The position numbers were made by a program, and so were the translations under genes. Shown here one piece after another: positions 22,032 through 30,485 of a stretch of DNA of 32,675 bases. The stretch is from Prevotellaceae bacterium UBA3849 (GTDB lineage Bacteria > Bacteroidota > Bacteroidia > Bacteroidales > Bacteroidaceae). The notes under the pieces were generated by a model. That model saw only the letters and a program-made list of their open reading frames with translations, made no database searches and had not been told where the DNA came from. The stretch's first letter is position 1. Each line of letters begins with the position of its first letter. The stretch lies in assembly GCA_002392645.1 (NCBI GenBank), contig DGHL01000012.1:1-32675 (forward strand), written 5' to 3'.

Positions 22032-25004
22032 TTACTTCACCACAATATTAATAATCTTCTTTGGCACCACGATGGTCTTGATGATCTGCTTGCCCTCGGT
22101 GTACTTGGCAGTGCGCTCGTCGGCAAGAGCCATCTTCTCTACGTCATCCTTAGAAGCGTCGGCAGGCACCTGCATGGTAAAGCGTGTCTTACCACAGAAC
22201 TGTACCGGCATGGTAATCTCAGAGTCCTTCATCTTTGACTCATCCCATACAGGCCACTGGGCGTCGCATACGGAATAAGGTTGTTGGAGTAAAGAATAAG
22301 GTTTATTACCATTCAAACCTTCCTCCTTATTCCTTTCATCTTTATTCAAAGAATGCCACAGCTCCTCGGCGATGAACGGTGCGAACGGTGCTATGAGCAC
22401 TACAAGGTCCTTCAGTATGGCCTTAGAGTGGCACTTCTGCAGTTCGCTGACGGCAATCATGAAGGCAGAAATAGAAGTGTTATAAGAGAACTGCTCTATG
22501 TCCTGCGTAACCTTCTTGATGAGCTTGTGCAGGCTCTTCTCCTGCTCTGCCGTTGGTGCGTCGTCGTTGACGGTCCAGTTGCCCTCACGGTCATAGAACA
22601 GTCCCCAGAACTTCTTCAGGAAGCGATGGCAGCCGTCGATGCCGTTGGTGTCCCATGGCTTTGACTGCTCCACAGGACCGAGGAACATCTCATAGAGACG
22701 CAGCGTGTCGGCACCATACTTCTCTACTATCATGTCAGGGTTAACGACGTTGAACATAGACTTTGACATCTTCTCAACAGCCCATCCGCACTTGTATGTG
22801 CCGTCGTCAGAGAGTATGAACTCTGCGTTGTTGTATTCAGGGCGCCACTGCTTGAAGGCTTCTACGTCGAGTACGTCGGCAGAGACGATGTTCACATCAA
22901 CGTGTATAGGTGTAACGTCATACTGGTCTTTCTTGTCAAGGCTGACGAAGGTGTTGGTGTCCTTTACTCTGTAAACGAAGTTAGAGCGTCCCTGTATCAT
23001 ACCCTGGTTGATGAGCTTCTGGAACGGCTCGTCCTTGCATGATACGCCGAGGTCATAGAGGAACTTACACCAGAAGCGTGAGTAGATGAGGTGACCTGTG
23101 GCGTGCTCAGAACCGCCCACGTAGAGGTCCACGTTCTGCCAGTACTGGTCCACCTTCTCGTCAACGAGTGCATTGGTGTTCTTTGGGTCCATATAGCGCA
23201 GGTAGTATGCTGACGAACCAGCAAAGCCCGGCATGGTATAGAGTTCGAGAGGGAAGACGGTCTTGTTGTCTATCTTTGAGTTCTCAACAATCTTCTTGTT
23301 AGCCTCGTCCCATGCCCATACGGTGGCGTTGCCAAGTGGTGGCTCACCTGTCTCGGTAGGCAGGAACTTGTCAACCTGTGGCAGCTCTATAGGCAGGCAC
23401 TCCTCTGGTATCATCTGAGGTATACCGTTCTTATGATATACAGGGAATGGCTCGCCCCAATAACGCTGACGAGAGAAGATAGCGTCGCGCAGACGGTAGT
23501 TTACCTTCACGCGACCGATGTTGTGCTTCTCCACGAACACCTTGGTGGCTTTGATAGCCTCCTTCACGGTCAGTCCGTTGAGAGACAGAGACTCGCCGTC
23601 ATATTCCACGCTCTTCTTGCCCGGTGCAGGCGAGTTGCTTACGATGCCCTCCTTGGCGTCGTATGACTCCTCAGAGACGTCGGCACCCTCTATGAGAGGT
23701 ATGATAGGCAGGTTGAAGTGCTTAGCGAAGGCATAGTCTCGGCTGTCATGCGCAGGAACCGCCATGATGGCGCCAGTGCCGTAGCCTGCGAGCACATATT
23801 CTGAAATCCATATAGGGTTCTTCTCGCCTGTGAATGGGTTGATGGCGTATGAGCCAGAGAACACGCCCGTAACCTTATGGTCTATCTGGCGCTCACGCTC
23901 GGTGCGGCCTGCCACATACTTAACGTATTTCTCTACCTCATCCTTCTGCTCAGGAGTGGTGAGTTCCTTGACCAGGTCGCTCTCAGGAGCCAGTACCATG
24001 AACGTAACGCCAAACATTGTATCGGCACGAGTGGTGAAGATGGTGAATGATTTGGTTGATGGTTGATGGTTGTTAGAATAAGGATTATTACCATTCAAAC
24101 CTTCATCCTTCTTCTCTTCATCCTTATTCCATACCTTGAACTCTACCTCGGTACCCTCAGAACGTCCTATCCAGTTCTTCTGAGTCTCCTTGATAGAGTC
24201 GCTCCAGTTGATGGTCTCCAGTCCGTCGAGCAGACGCTGTGCGTAAGCGCTGACACGCAGGCACCACTGGCGCATCTTCTTCTGTTCTACAGGGAAGCCG
24301 CCGCGCACGCTGACACCATCAACAACCTCGTCGTTGGCAAGCACAGTGCCCAGTCCAGCACACCAGTTTACCATGGTCTCGCCCATGAAGGCAAGGCGGT
24401 AGTTCATGAGGATGTCAGACTTCTTCTTCTCATCCCATGAGTTCCACTCCTCGGCTGTGAAGGTGATATTCTCAGAGCATGCCACGTCAAGACCAGGGTT
24501 GCCCTCAGTCTCAAAGTGTTTTATGAGTGTCTCGATAGGCAGGGCCTTCTTCTCCTTATTGCAGTAGAAAGAGTTATACATCTTTTGGAACGCCCACTGT
24601 GTCCACTTGTAATATACAGGGTCGCAGGTGCGCACCTCACGGCTCCAGTCGAATGAGAAACCAATCTTGTCCAGCTGCTCACGATAGCGGTTTATGTTAT
24701 CGTTGGTAGTCTTTTCAGGGTGCTGACCTGTCTGTATGGCATACTGCTCTGCAGGCAGTCCGTAGGCATCGTAGCCCATAGGATTGAGCACGTTGAAGCC
24801 CTGCAGACGCTTGTAGCGAGCGTAGATATCGCTTGCTATATAGCCCAAGGGGTGACCGACGTGCAGTCCGGCTCCTGATGGGTAAGGGAACATGTTAAGC
24901 ACATAGAACTTCTTACGGTTCTCATCCTCTGTAACTTTGTAGGTCTGCTGCTCTTGCCAGTAGCTGAACCAACGTTTCTCAATGTCTCTGAAGTTGTATT
25001 CCAT
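22032..25004 (-). CDS. leuS: Leucyl-tRNA synthetase
   Basis: Class I synthetase charging tRNA-Leu. The HIGH-type motif is HVGH at 48-51 within PYPSGAGLHVGH, and KMSKS is at 745-749. The CP1 editing domain includes TIFTTRADTMFGVT (about 320-334). At 990 aa it is longer than most bacterial LeuRS, because two related inserts are present. Residues about 292-319 are in the editing domain just before FTIFTTR, and about 887-912 lie before QWPVWDE near the C-terminus. Both read KDE or KEE, then GLNGN and PYS, and come from a 35-bp repeat. Both lie between secondary-structure elements, so function is likely kept. It follows mutS in the same direction, across a 9-bp array, and ends at the inverted repeat shared with smalltalk. 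Confidence 0.97.
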   Translation of the reverse strand: MEYNFRDIEKRWFSYWQEQQTYKVTEDENRKKFYVLNMFPYPSGAGLHVGHPLGYIASDIYARYKRLQGFNVLNPMGYDAYGLPAEQYAIQTGQHPEKTTNDNINRYREQLDKIGFSFDWSREVRTCDPVYYKWTQWAFQKMYNSFYCNKEKKALPIETLIKHFETEGNPGLDVACSENITFTAEEWNSWDEKKKSDILMNYRLAFMGETMVNWCAGLGTVLANDEVVDGVSVRGGFPVEQKKMRQWCLRVSAYAQRLLDGLETINWSDSIKETQKNWIGRSEGTEVEFKVWNKDEEKKDEGLNGNNPYSNNHQPSTKSFTIFTTRADTMFGVTFMVLAPESDLVKELTTPEQKDEVEKYVKYVAGRTERERQIDHKVTGVFSGSYAINPFTGEKNPIWISEYVLAGYGTGAIMAVPAHDSRDYAFAKHFNLPIIPLIEGADVSEESYDAKEGIVSNSPAPGKKSVEYDGESLSLNGLTVKEAIKATKVFVEKHNIGRVKVNYRLRDAIFSRQRYWGEPFPVYHKNGIPQMIPEECLPIELPQVDKFLPTETGEPPLGNATVWAWDEANKKIVENSKIDNKTVFPLELYTMPGFAGSSAYYLRYMDPKNTNALVDEKVDQYWQNVDLYVGGSEHATGHLIYSRFWCKFLYDLGVSCKDEPFQKLINQGMIQGRSNFVYRVKDTNTFVSLDKKDQYDVTPIHVDVNIVSADVLDVEAFKQWRPEYNNAEFILSDDGTYKCGWAVEKMSKSMFNVVNPDMIVEKYGADTLRLYEMFLGPVEQSKPWDTNGIDGCHRFLKKFWGLFYDREGNWTVNDDAPTAEQEKSLHKLIKKVTQDIEQFSYNTSISAFMIAVSELQKCHSKAILKDLVVLIAPFAPFIAEELWHSLNKDERNKEEGLNGNKPYSLLQQPYSVCDAQWPVWDESKMKDSEITMPVQFCGKTRFTMQVPADASKDDVEKMALADERTAKYTEGKQIIKTIVVPKKIINIVVK
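22279..22346. repeat. GAATAAGG-type insert, C-terminal part of leuS
   Basis: The core 22294-22328 matches 24076-24110 at 33 of 35 positions. GAATAAGG (22294-22301) and CCTTATTC (22325-22332) form the arms, and further TTTATTC and TTATTCC units follow. The reading frame of leuS is kept. Confidence 0.9.
24066..24130. repeat. GAATAAGG-type insert, editing domain of leuS
   Basis: The arms GAATAAGGAT (24076-24085) and ATCCTTATTC (24120-24129) are perfect inverses. The 35-bp core is shared with the other leuS insert. GGTTGATGGTTG stands on one side. The frame is kept. Confidence 0.9.
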
Positions 25005-25043
25005 TTATATATTGTTTTTTTTGTCTTTGTTCTTTTGTTTTTT

Positions 25044-25133
25044 CTAGTTTTACTAGTCTTTCTAGTTTTACTAGTCTTTCTAGTTTTTCTAGTTCTACTA
25101 GTCTTTCTAGTTTCCCTAGTTTCCCTAGCTTTC
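25044..25133. repeat. Nine-bp CTAG array between mutS and leuS
   Basis: Ten 9-bp units in perfect phase, each beginning CTAG (CTAGTTTTA, CTAGTCTTT, CTAGTTTCC and others). It fills the space from just after the mutS stop nearly to the leuS start, so it would be transcribed into the leuS leader. Confidence 0.95.
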
Positions 25134-25136
25134 CTC

Positions 25137-27770
25137 TCACTTCCCTCCTACCAGTTTCTTAATCTCGCTGAGTTTATTGAGAGCCTCGAGAGGTGTGAGG
25201 TTATTGATATCGGCGTTTAGAATCTCATCGCGTATCTGTTCAAGTACAGGATCGTCAAGTTGGAAGAAAGACAGCTGTGCTCCCCCACCCTGCTCTGTTA
25301 TGTTGTTGAGGGCATCGCGCGTCTCCTTCTTGCCTGCCGCACCTACCTGCGAAGCCTCCTTCTCAAGGGCCTTGAGTACCTCGTTGGCACGGTTTACTAT
25401 TGCTGGTGGCAGTCCTGCAAGTTGTGCTACGTGAATACCGAAGCTATGCTCAGAGCCACCCTCTACGAGCTTGCGCAGGAAGATAACCTTGCCATTGATT
25501 TCCTTCACCGACACGTTATAGTTCTTGATGCGTGGGTAATGGTTCTGCATCTCGTTGAGTTCATGATAGTGAGTGGCAAAGAGAGTGCGCGCATTAGAGC
25601 CTTTATGCTCATGCAGATACTCCACTATGGCCCATGCTATCGATATGCCGTCGTAGGTAGATGTGCCGCGGCCCAGTTCGTCGAAGAGCACCAGTGAGCG
25701 GTCAGACACGTTGTTGAGTATGTTTGCCGCCTCGGTCATCTCCACCATGAATGTTGACTCGCCTGTTGAGAGACTGTCGCTGGCTCCCACACGGGTGAAG
25801 ATCTTATCTACAAGACCGATGTGTGCTGCGTCGGCAGGAACATAGCAGCCTATCTGTGCCAGCAATACTATGAGTGCCGTCTGGCGCAGCAGTGCCGACT
25901 TACCCGCCATGTTAGGACCGGTGATGATTATTATCTGCTGGTTGTCGTTGTTGAGATATACGTCGTTAGGCACATACTGTTCGCCTATCGGCATGTTGGC
26001 CTCTATGACTGGGTGACGTCCCTGTTTGATGTCTATGACGTTACTGTCGTCTATCACAGGGCGCACATAGTGGTGTGATACAGATGTCTTGGCAAATGAC
26101 AGAAGGCAGTCGAGCTCGGCAATGAGGTGAGCATCGCGCTGCAGTTGCTCTATGAACTGCTGCACGTATGTTATGAGTTCGGCATAGAGCTTAGTCTCAA
26201 GTCCGAGAATCTTATCTTCCGCACCCAGTATCTTGTCTTCGTATTCCTTCAGTTCCTGAGTGATGTAGCGCTCAGCCTGTGCCAGTGTCTGCTTGCGAAT
26301 CCAGTCAGACGGCACGTTGTCCTTATAGGTGTTGCGCACCTCAAGGTAGTAGCCGAAGACGTTGTTGTAGCCTATCTTCAGCGATGCAATGCCGGTGTTG
26401 TTGATTTCGCGCTCCTGAATCTTAAGCAGGTAGTCCTTACCAGAGAAAGCTATCTGCCTGAGTTCGTCAAGCTGTGGATTCACACCACTGTTGATTACGT
26501 TGCCCTTGCCGATCATTGCCGGTGGGTCAGGCACGAGCCATGTGTCTATGTGCTCACGCAGTTCGTCGAGGGTATCAAGTTTCTCCCCTACCCTTTTCAG
26601 CACTTCGGTGTCAGACTGCATGCATATCACCTTGATAGGTTTTATGGCTGTCAGTGCTGACTTCAGCTGTACTATCTCACGCGGAGTAACCCTGCCGACG
26701 GCTACCTTTGACACTATGCGCTCCATGTCGCCTATGCGATGCAGCTCATCTTCTATGACATCGCGTGAGTCGGGCTGGCGGAAGAAATAGTCAACCACGT
26801 CAAGACGCTCGTTGATGCGGTTCTGTTCGCGCAGTGGGAATACGAGCCATCGTCTGAGCATACGTGCTCCCATCGGCGATATAGTGTTGTCGATGACGTC
26901 GATGAGCGCCGTGCCACCCTCATGCAGCGGAGCGTTAAGCTCAAGGTTGCGTATGGTGAAGCTGTCGAGCCTTACGTATCGCTCTGCGTCGATGCGCTGC
27001 AGTCGTGTTATGTGACTTATCTGTGTATGCTGCGTCTGCTCAAGATATTGCAGTATGGCACCTGCTGCCACGAGACCTTCCTTAAGCATTTCCACGCCGA
27101 AGCCTTTCATGTTCTTCACCTTGAAGTGGTGGTGCAACTTCTGTGTGGCTGTCTGCTCAGAGAACACCCAGTCGTCCATCTCGTAGGTGCAGAGGTTGGT
27201 GCCAAACATCTGCATGAACTGCTGTTTGTTGTTGCGCTCTATCAGTATCTCCTTAGGCTGGAAGTTGGCGAGCATCTTGTCTATATACTCATGGTTGCCT
27301 TGGTCAACGAGGTATTCGCCGGTGGAGATGTCGAGCAGTGAGAAACCGAATGCTCCTTTGCCGAAGTGAACGGCAGCGAGGAAGTTGTTCTCTTTATAGT
27401 TAAGTACGTTGTCGCGTATTGCCACGCCAGGCGTCACGAGTTCTGTGATGCCTCTTTTTACGAGTTTCTTTGTAAGCTTAGGATCTTCCAGCTGGTCGCA
27501 TATAGCGACGCGCTTTCCTGCCCTTATGAGTTTTGGCAAATAGGTGTCGAGAGCATGATGAGGAAAGCCAGCCATGGCGTCGCCCTTCGATGCGCCGTTG
27601 TTACGCTTTGTCAGGGTGATGCCCAGTATTCGTGATGCCTCTATGGCGTCGTCGCAATATGTCTCGTAGAAGTCGCCGCAGCGGAATAGCAGCAGCGCCT
27701 CTGGATGCTTCGCCTTGAGGTCGAAAAACTGTTTCATCATCGGCGTCAGCTCGCCGTCTTTCTTTGCCAT
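25137..27770 (-). CDS. mutS: DNA mismatch repair protein MutS
   Basis: Mismatch-recognition ATPase of 877 aa. The mismatch-binding Phe-x-Glu is FYE at 34-36. Walker A is GPNMAGKS (618-625), STFMVEMTEAANIL follows at about 672-685, Walker B is LVLFDELGRGTS (693-704), and the FATHYHEL switch is at 731-738. The C-terminal tail is complete, ending in LTPLEALNKLSEIKKLV. It lies between lgt and leuS on the same strand and both flanks are repeat tracts. No sign of damage, so the abundance of short arrays in the window is not explained by a broken mutS. Confidence 0.98.
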   Translation of the reverse strand: MAKKDGELTPMMKQFFDLKAKHPEALLLFRCGDFYETYCDDAIEASRILGITLTKRNNGASKGDAMAGFPHHALDTYLPKLIRAGKRVAICDQLEDPKLTKKLVKRGITELVTPGVAIRDNVLNYKENNFLAAVHFGKGAFGFSLLDISTGEYLVDQGNHEYIDKMLANFQPKEILIERNNKQQFMQMFGTNLCTYEMDDWVFSEQTATQKLHHHFKVKNMKGFGVEMLKEGLVAAGAILQYLEQTQHTQISHITRLQRIDAERYVRLDSFTIRNLELNAPLHEGGTALIDVIDNTISPMGARMLRRWLVFPLREQNRINERLDVVDYFFRQPDSRDVIEDELHRIGDMERIVSKVAVGRVTPREIVQLKSALTAIKPIKVICMQSDTEVLKRVGEKLDTLDELREHIDTWLVPDPPAMIGKGNVINSGVNPQLDELRQIAFSGKDYLLKIQEREINNTGIASLKIGYNNVFGYYLEVRNTYKDNVPSDWIRKQTLAQAERYITQELKEYEDKILGAEDKILGLETKLYAELITYVQQFIEQLQRDAHLIAELDCLLSFAKTSVSHHYVRPVIDDSNVIDIKQGRHPVIEANMPIGEQYVPNDVYLNNDNQQIIIITGPNMAGKSALLRQTALIVLLAQIGCYVPADAAHIGLVDKIFTRVGASDSLSTGESTFMVEMTEAANILNNVSDRSLVLFDELGRGTSTYDGISIAWAIVEYLHEHKGSNARTLFATHYHELNEMQNHYPRIKNYNVSVKEINGKVIFLRKLVEGGSEHSFGIHVAQLAGLPPAIVNRANEVLKALEKEASQVGAAGKKETRDALNNITEQGGGAQLSFFQLDDPVLEQIRDEILNADINNLTPLEALNKLSEIKKLVGGK

Positions 27771-27787
27771 TGTATTAGTTAATTAAT

Positions 27788-27921
27788 AATTAAGAGTTAA
27801 GAATTAAGATTTTTAGAATCAAGAGTTGATATTTTTTGAGTTTGTATCTTAAGAATCAATAATTAAGAAATATGCTGATGTAGTCAACTAAATCTTAATT
27901 CTTAATTCTTAACTCTTAATT
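27788..27921. repeat. AATTAAG heptamer arrays as inverted arms between lgt and mutS
   Basis: The left arm 27788-27812 (AATTAAG, AGTTAAG, AATTAAG, ATTT) is inverted at about 27889-27921 with one additional unit. The roughly 75-bp spacer has no gene. The right arm includes the lgt stop codon and its last codons. Confidence 0.88.
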
Positions 27922-28738
27922 TTCTAAACGTAAAGTATGCTCCCAGCAGTATGAATGGCACAGAGAGAATCTGTCCCATGTCAAAGATCATGCCTTCCTC
28001 GAAAGCTTCCTGCACCTCCTTGGTGTATTCTATGAAGAAGCGGAAGGTGAAGATAAGCAGTATGTCAAGTCCGAAGAAGAAGCCTGTGCCTACACGCTCC
28101 GGGTTCTTTCTCCAGTAATACCACAATACGAAGAAGAAGCAGAAGTATGCTATCGCTTCGTAGAGCTGTCCAGGGTGACGTGGTAGCATGTCTATCTTCT
28201 CGAAGATGAATGCCCATGGCACGTCGGTAGGACGACCTATTATCTCTGAGTTCATCAGGTTGCCCAGTCGGATGAAGCATGCTGTGATAGGCACTGAGAT
28301 GCTTATAGTGTCGAGCACCTGTATGACGGGCATCTTCATGTTGCGGCAATAGAGCAGCAATGCCAGTATGATGCCTATGGTGCCGCCGTGGCTTGCCAGT
28401 CCCTCATAGCCGGTGAAGTGCCATGAGCCATCCAGTCCATAGCGTATTGGCAGCAGCATCTCTATGATGTGTGTGCCTGATGACAGGAAGTATTCCGGTT
28501 CATAGAACAGGCAGTGACCGAGTCTTGCGCCGACTATAATGCCTATGAAGCAGTATAGGAACAGTGGCTCAAACTTCTCTTCTGCTATATTCTGTTTCTT
28601 ATACAGGTATTTCACTGTAAGGTAAGACAGCAGCAGTCCCACCAGCCAGCATGTGCTGTACCAGCGTATGGCAACCGGTCCGAGGGAGAATATCACCAGG
28701 TCTGGGTTCCAATGGATGAAAAGTGGAATAAGGTTCAT
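27902..28738 (-). CDS. lgt: Prolipoprotein diacylglyceryl transferase
   Basis: Integral inner-membrane enzyme that adds diacylglycerol to lipobox cysteines, the first step in maturing lipoproteins such as those of the galactan operon. It is 278 aa with about seven hydrophobic segments. Family blocks: ARLGHCLFYEP (71-81), ASHGGTIG (115-122), the Lgt signature RLGNLMNSEIIGRPT (157-171) and HPGQLYEA (188-195). The last residues (LRVKN) and the stop come from the adjacent heptamer array, so the C-terminal tail has probably been re-made by the repeat. The start is supported by MNLIPLFIHWNPD. Confidence 0.97.
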   Translation of the reverse strand: MNLIPLFIHWNPDLVIFSLGPVAIRWYSTCWLVGLLLSYLTVKYLYKKQNIAEEKFEPLFLYCFIGIIVGARLGHCLFYEPEYFLSSGTHIIEMLLPIRYGLDGSWHFTGYEGLASHGGTIGIILALLLYCRNMKMPVIQVLDTISISVPITACFIRLGNLMNSEIIGRPTDVPWAFIFEKIDMLPRHPGQLYEAIAYFCFFFVLWYYWRKNPERVGTGFFFGLDILLIFTFRFFIEYTKEVQEAFEEGMIFDMGQILSVPFILLGAYFTFRKLRVKN

Positions 28739-29180
28739 GGAATAAGGAATAAAGTTTATGTGGTTTGTTGTATGTTCGTTTTTATGAAGTTGTTTGTTAC
28801 GCTTTTATGCAGATTTGATAATTGTTTTGATATTATTACTATCTGTCTTTCAGCTTCATCAAAGTCCTCTAATGTAATATAGCCTAACTCATAGGATAAC
28901 TCTAATTCACATGATATTTCAGTTAAAGAACCAAACGCTATTTCTATGAAACGTGCTTTTTCTTTGGATGAGAACCTGCCAAATCCTTCAGCAATATTGA
29001 TTGGAATAGATGTTGATGCTCTCCTAATTTGAGCGCAGAGGGAGAATTTTTCTTCTGGAGGAAATTTTTGGATAAGAGAATATATGTATTTTACCAATTC
29101 CTTAGAGTTGGTGTAAACATTTAATTTTCTGAAATACAGGTCTTCCATCTTTATTCCAAATAAACTTTATTCCTTAATCC
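28739..29180. mobile_element. Inverted-repeat-bounded cassette with S23-type gene (candidate element)
   Basis: 28739-28763 and 29156-29180 are inverse copies at 23 of 25 positions (core AAGGAATAAAGTTTAT). They enclose almost exactly one gene: its ATG lies seven bases inside the right arm and its TAA lies within the left arm. The inside is markedly more AT-rich than ychF and lgt on either side. Mobility is inferred; no target-site duplication was established. Confidence 0.5.
28756..29148 (-). CDS. Four-helix-bundle protein (S23/23S rRNA-IVP family)
   Basis: A 130-aa helical protein of the family first known from intervening sequences in 23S rRNA genes and related in fold to Avd of diversity-generating retroelements. 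Signatures: FRKLNVYTNSKELVKYIYSL, then FSLCAQIRRASTSIPINIAEGFGR (about 36-59, including IPINIAEG) and ISCELELSYELGYI. The fold gives a basic pentamer-like surface in relatives; the function of free-standing members is unknown. It is inserted between ychF and lgt, both of which run in the same direction, and it is flanked by inverted repeats and AT-rich relative to them. No catalytic motif is seen. Confidence 0.9.
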   Translation of the reverse strand: MEDLYFRKLNVYTNSKELVKYIYSLIQKFPPEEKFSLCAQIRRASTSIPINIAEGFGRFSSKEKARFIEIAFGSLTEISCELELSYELGYITLEDFDEAERQIVIISKQLSNLHKSVTNNFIKTNIQQTT

Positions 29181-29197
29181 ATTCACCCTTATTCCAA

Positions 29198-30298
29198 CTA
29201 CACATTAAACCTGAAGTGCATGATGTCGCCGTCCTGTACCACGTATTCCTTTCCTTCGATGGCAAGCTTTCCTGCCTCGCGTATGGCGGCCTCAGACTTA
29301 TACTCCATGTAGTCGTCGTACTTTATCACCTCGGCGCGGATGAAACCCTTTTCAAAGTCGGTGTGGATGACGCCGGCACACTGCGGAGCCTTCCATCCCT
29401 TCTTGAAGGTCCATGCCTTCACCTCCATCTCACCTGCGGTGATGAAGGTCTGCAGGTTCAGAAGTGCGTAGGCCTTCTTGATAAGGCGGTTCACGCCACT
29501 CTCTTCCAATCCCAGCTCCTCAAGGAACAACTGCTTGTCTTCGTATGATTCGAAACCGGCGATGTCTTCCTCAGTCTTAGCAGCCACCACCATTGACTCG
29601 GCGCCCTCCTCTTTTGCGATGGCGTCGATTTTCTTTGTCCATTCGTTTCCGTCCTTTGCACTTGACTCATCCACGTTGCAGACGTACAGCACCGGTTTTG
29701 ACGTCAGCAGGAAGAGGTTCTTGGCAGCCTGCTGCTCCTCCTTTGAGTCGAACTCTACTGTGCGGGCATTCTTACCCTGCTCCAGACACTCCTTGTAGGC
29801 TGTCAGTACGGCGAGCTCCACCTTGGCGTCCTTGTTGCCTGTAGAAGCCACCTTCTGCGTCTTGGCATAGCGGCTCTCTATGGTTTCGAGGTCCTTCAGC
29901 TGCAGCTCGGTGTCTATTATCTCCTTGTCGCGTATAGGGTCGATGGTGCCGTCCACGTGTGTGATGTTCTCATCCTCGAAGCAGCGCAACACGTGTATGA
30001 TGGCGTCGGTCTCGCGGATGTTACCCAGGAACTTGTTTCCCAGTCCCTCACCCTTTGAGGCACCCTTGACGAGTCCGGCGATGTCAACTATCTCGCACGT
30101 AGCAGGCACTATTCTGCCTGGATGTACTATTTCAGCGAGCTTAGTCAGTCGCTCGTCGGGCACTGTTATCACGCCCACGTTAGGTTCAATTGTACAGAAA
30201 GGAAAGTTTGCTGCCTGTGCCTTTGCGCTTGACAGGCAGTTAAATAAAGTGGACTTGCCTACGTTTGGCAGTCCCACGATACCACATTTTAAAGCCAT
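29198..30298 (-). CDS. ychF: Ribosome-associated ATPase YchF/OLA1
   Basis: Obg-family P-loop ATPase, 366 aa, binding ribosomes and linked to stress response. Walker A is GLPNVGKST at 9-17, with the switch/G3 region DIAGLVKGASKGEGLGNKFL. A coiled-coil insert occurs at about 130-175. The C-terminal TGS domain starts at about 283 (TAGEMEVKAWTFKKGWKAPQ) and ends FRFNV. It is first in a same-strand series with the S23 gene, lgt, mutS and leuS. Confidence 0.97.
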   Translation of the reverse strand: MALKCGIVGLPNVGKSTLFNCLSSAKAQAANFPFCTIEPNVGVITVPDERLTKLAEIVHPGRIVPATCEIVDIAGLVKGASKGEGLGNKFLGNIRETDAIIHVLRCFEDENITHVDGTIDPIRDKEIIDTELQLKDLETIESRYAKTQKVASTGNKDAKVELAVLTAYKECLEQGKNARTVEFDSKEEQQAAKNLFLLTSKPVLYVCNVDESSAKDGNEWTKKIDAIAKEEGAESMVVAAKTEEDIAGFESYEDKQLFLEELGLEESGVNRLIKKAYALLNLQTFITAGEMEVKAWTFKKGWKAPQCAGVIHTDFEKGFIRAEVIKYDDYMEYKSEAAIREAGKLAIEGKEYVVQDGDIMHFRFNV

Positions 30299-30330
30299 AT
30301 TATTGTTTTAATTTTTTACCTTTTAAACTG

Positions 30331-30362
30331 CAAAGTTACTGATTTTTAGCGAAACAACCAAA
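30331..30362 (-). promoter_or_regulatory. Promoter of ychF
   Basis: The minus-strand -7 box TAACTTTG (30338-30331) and the -33 box TTTG (30362-30359) are spaced 20 bp. The start near 30326 gives a leader of about 28 nt. Confidence 0.85.
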
Positions 30363-30365
30363 TAT

Positions 30366-30418
30366 AAAGCATAAATTTCACAAACTTGCGTCATGCAAGC
30401 TTGTGAAATTTATGCTTT
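30366..30418. terminator. Long hairpin between hepT and ychF
   Basis: 24-bp arms (30366-30389 and 30395-30418) with a single mismatch and the loop GTCAT. It lies downstream of hepT and directly upstream of the ychF promoter, so it probably ends the hepT message. There is no strong T-run, and an operator or small mobile repeat is possible. Confidence 0.6.
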
Positions 30419-30485
30419 GTTGATATATTGATGTCCTAATAGTTGTTTTAAAATGGCTTTTAGATAAATATTTGTTTGATTCTTA

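Noticed and set aside
28756..29148. Diversity-generating retroelement, because of the Avd-like fold
   Set aside because: No reverse transcriptase, template repeat or variable repeat is present; the protein matches the S23 family better.
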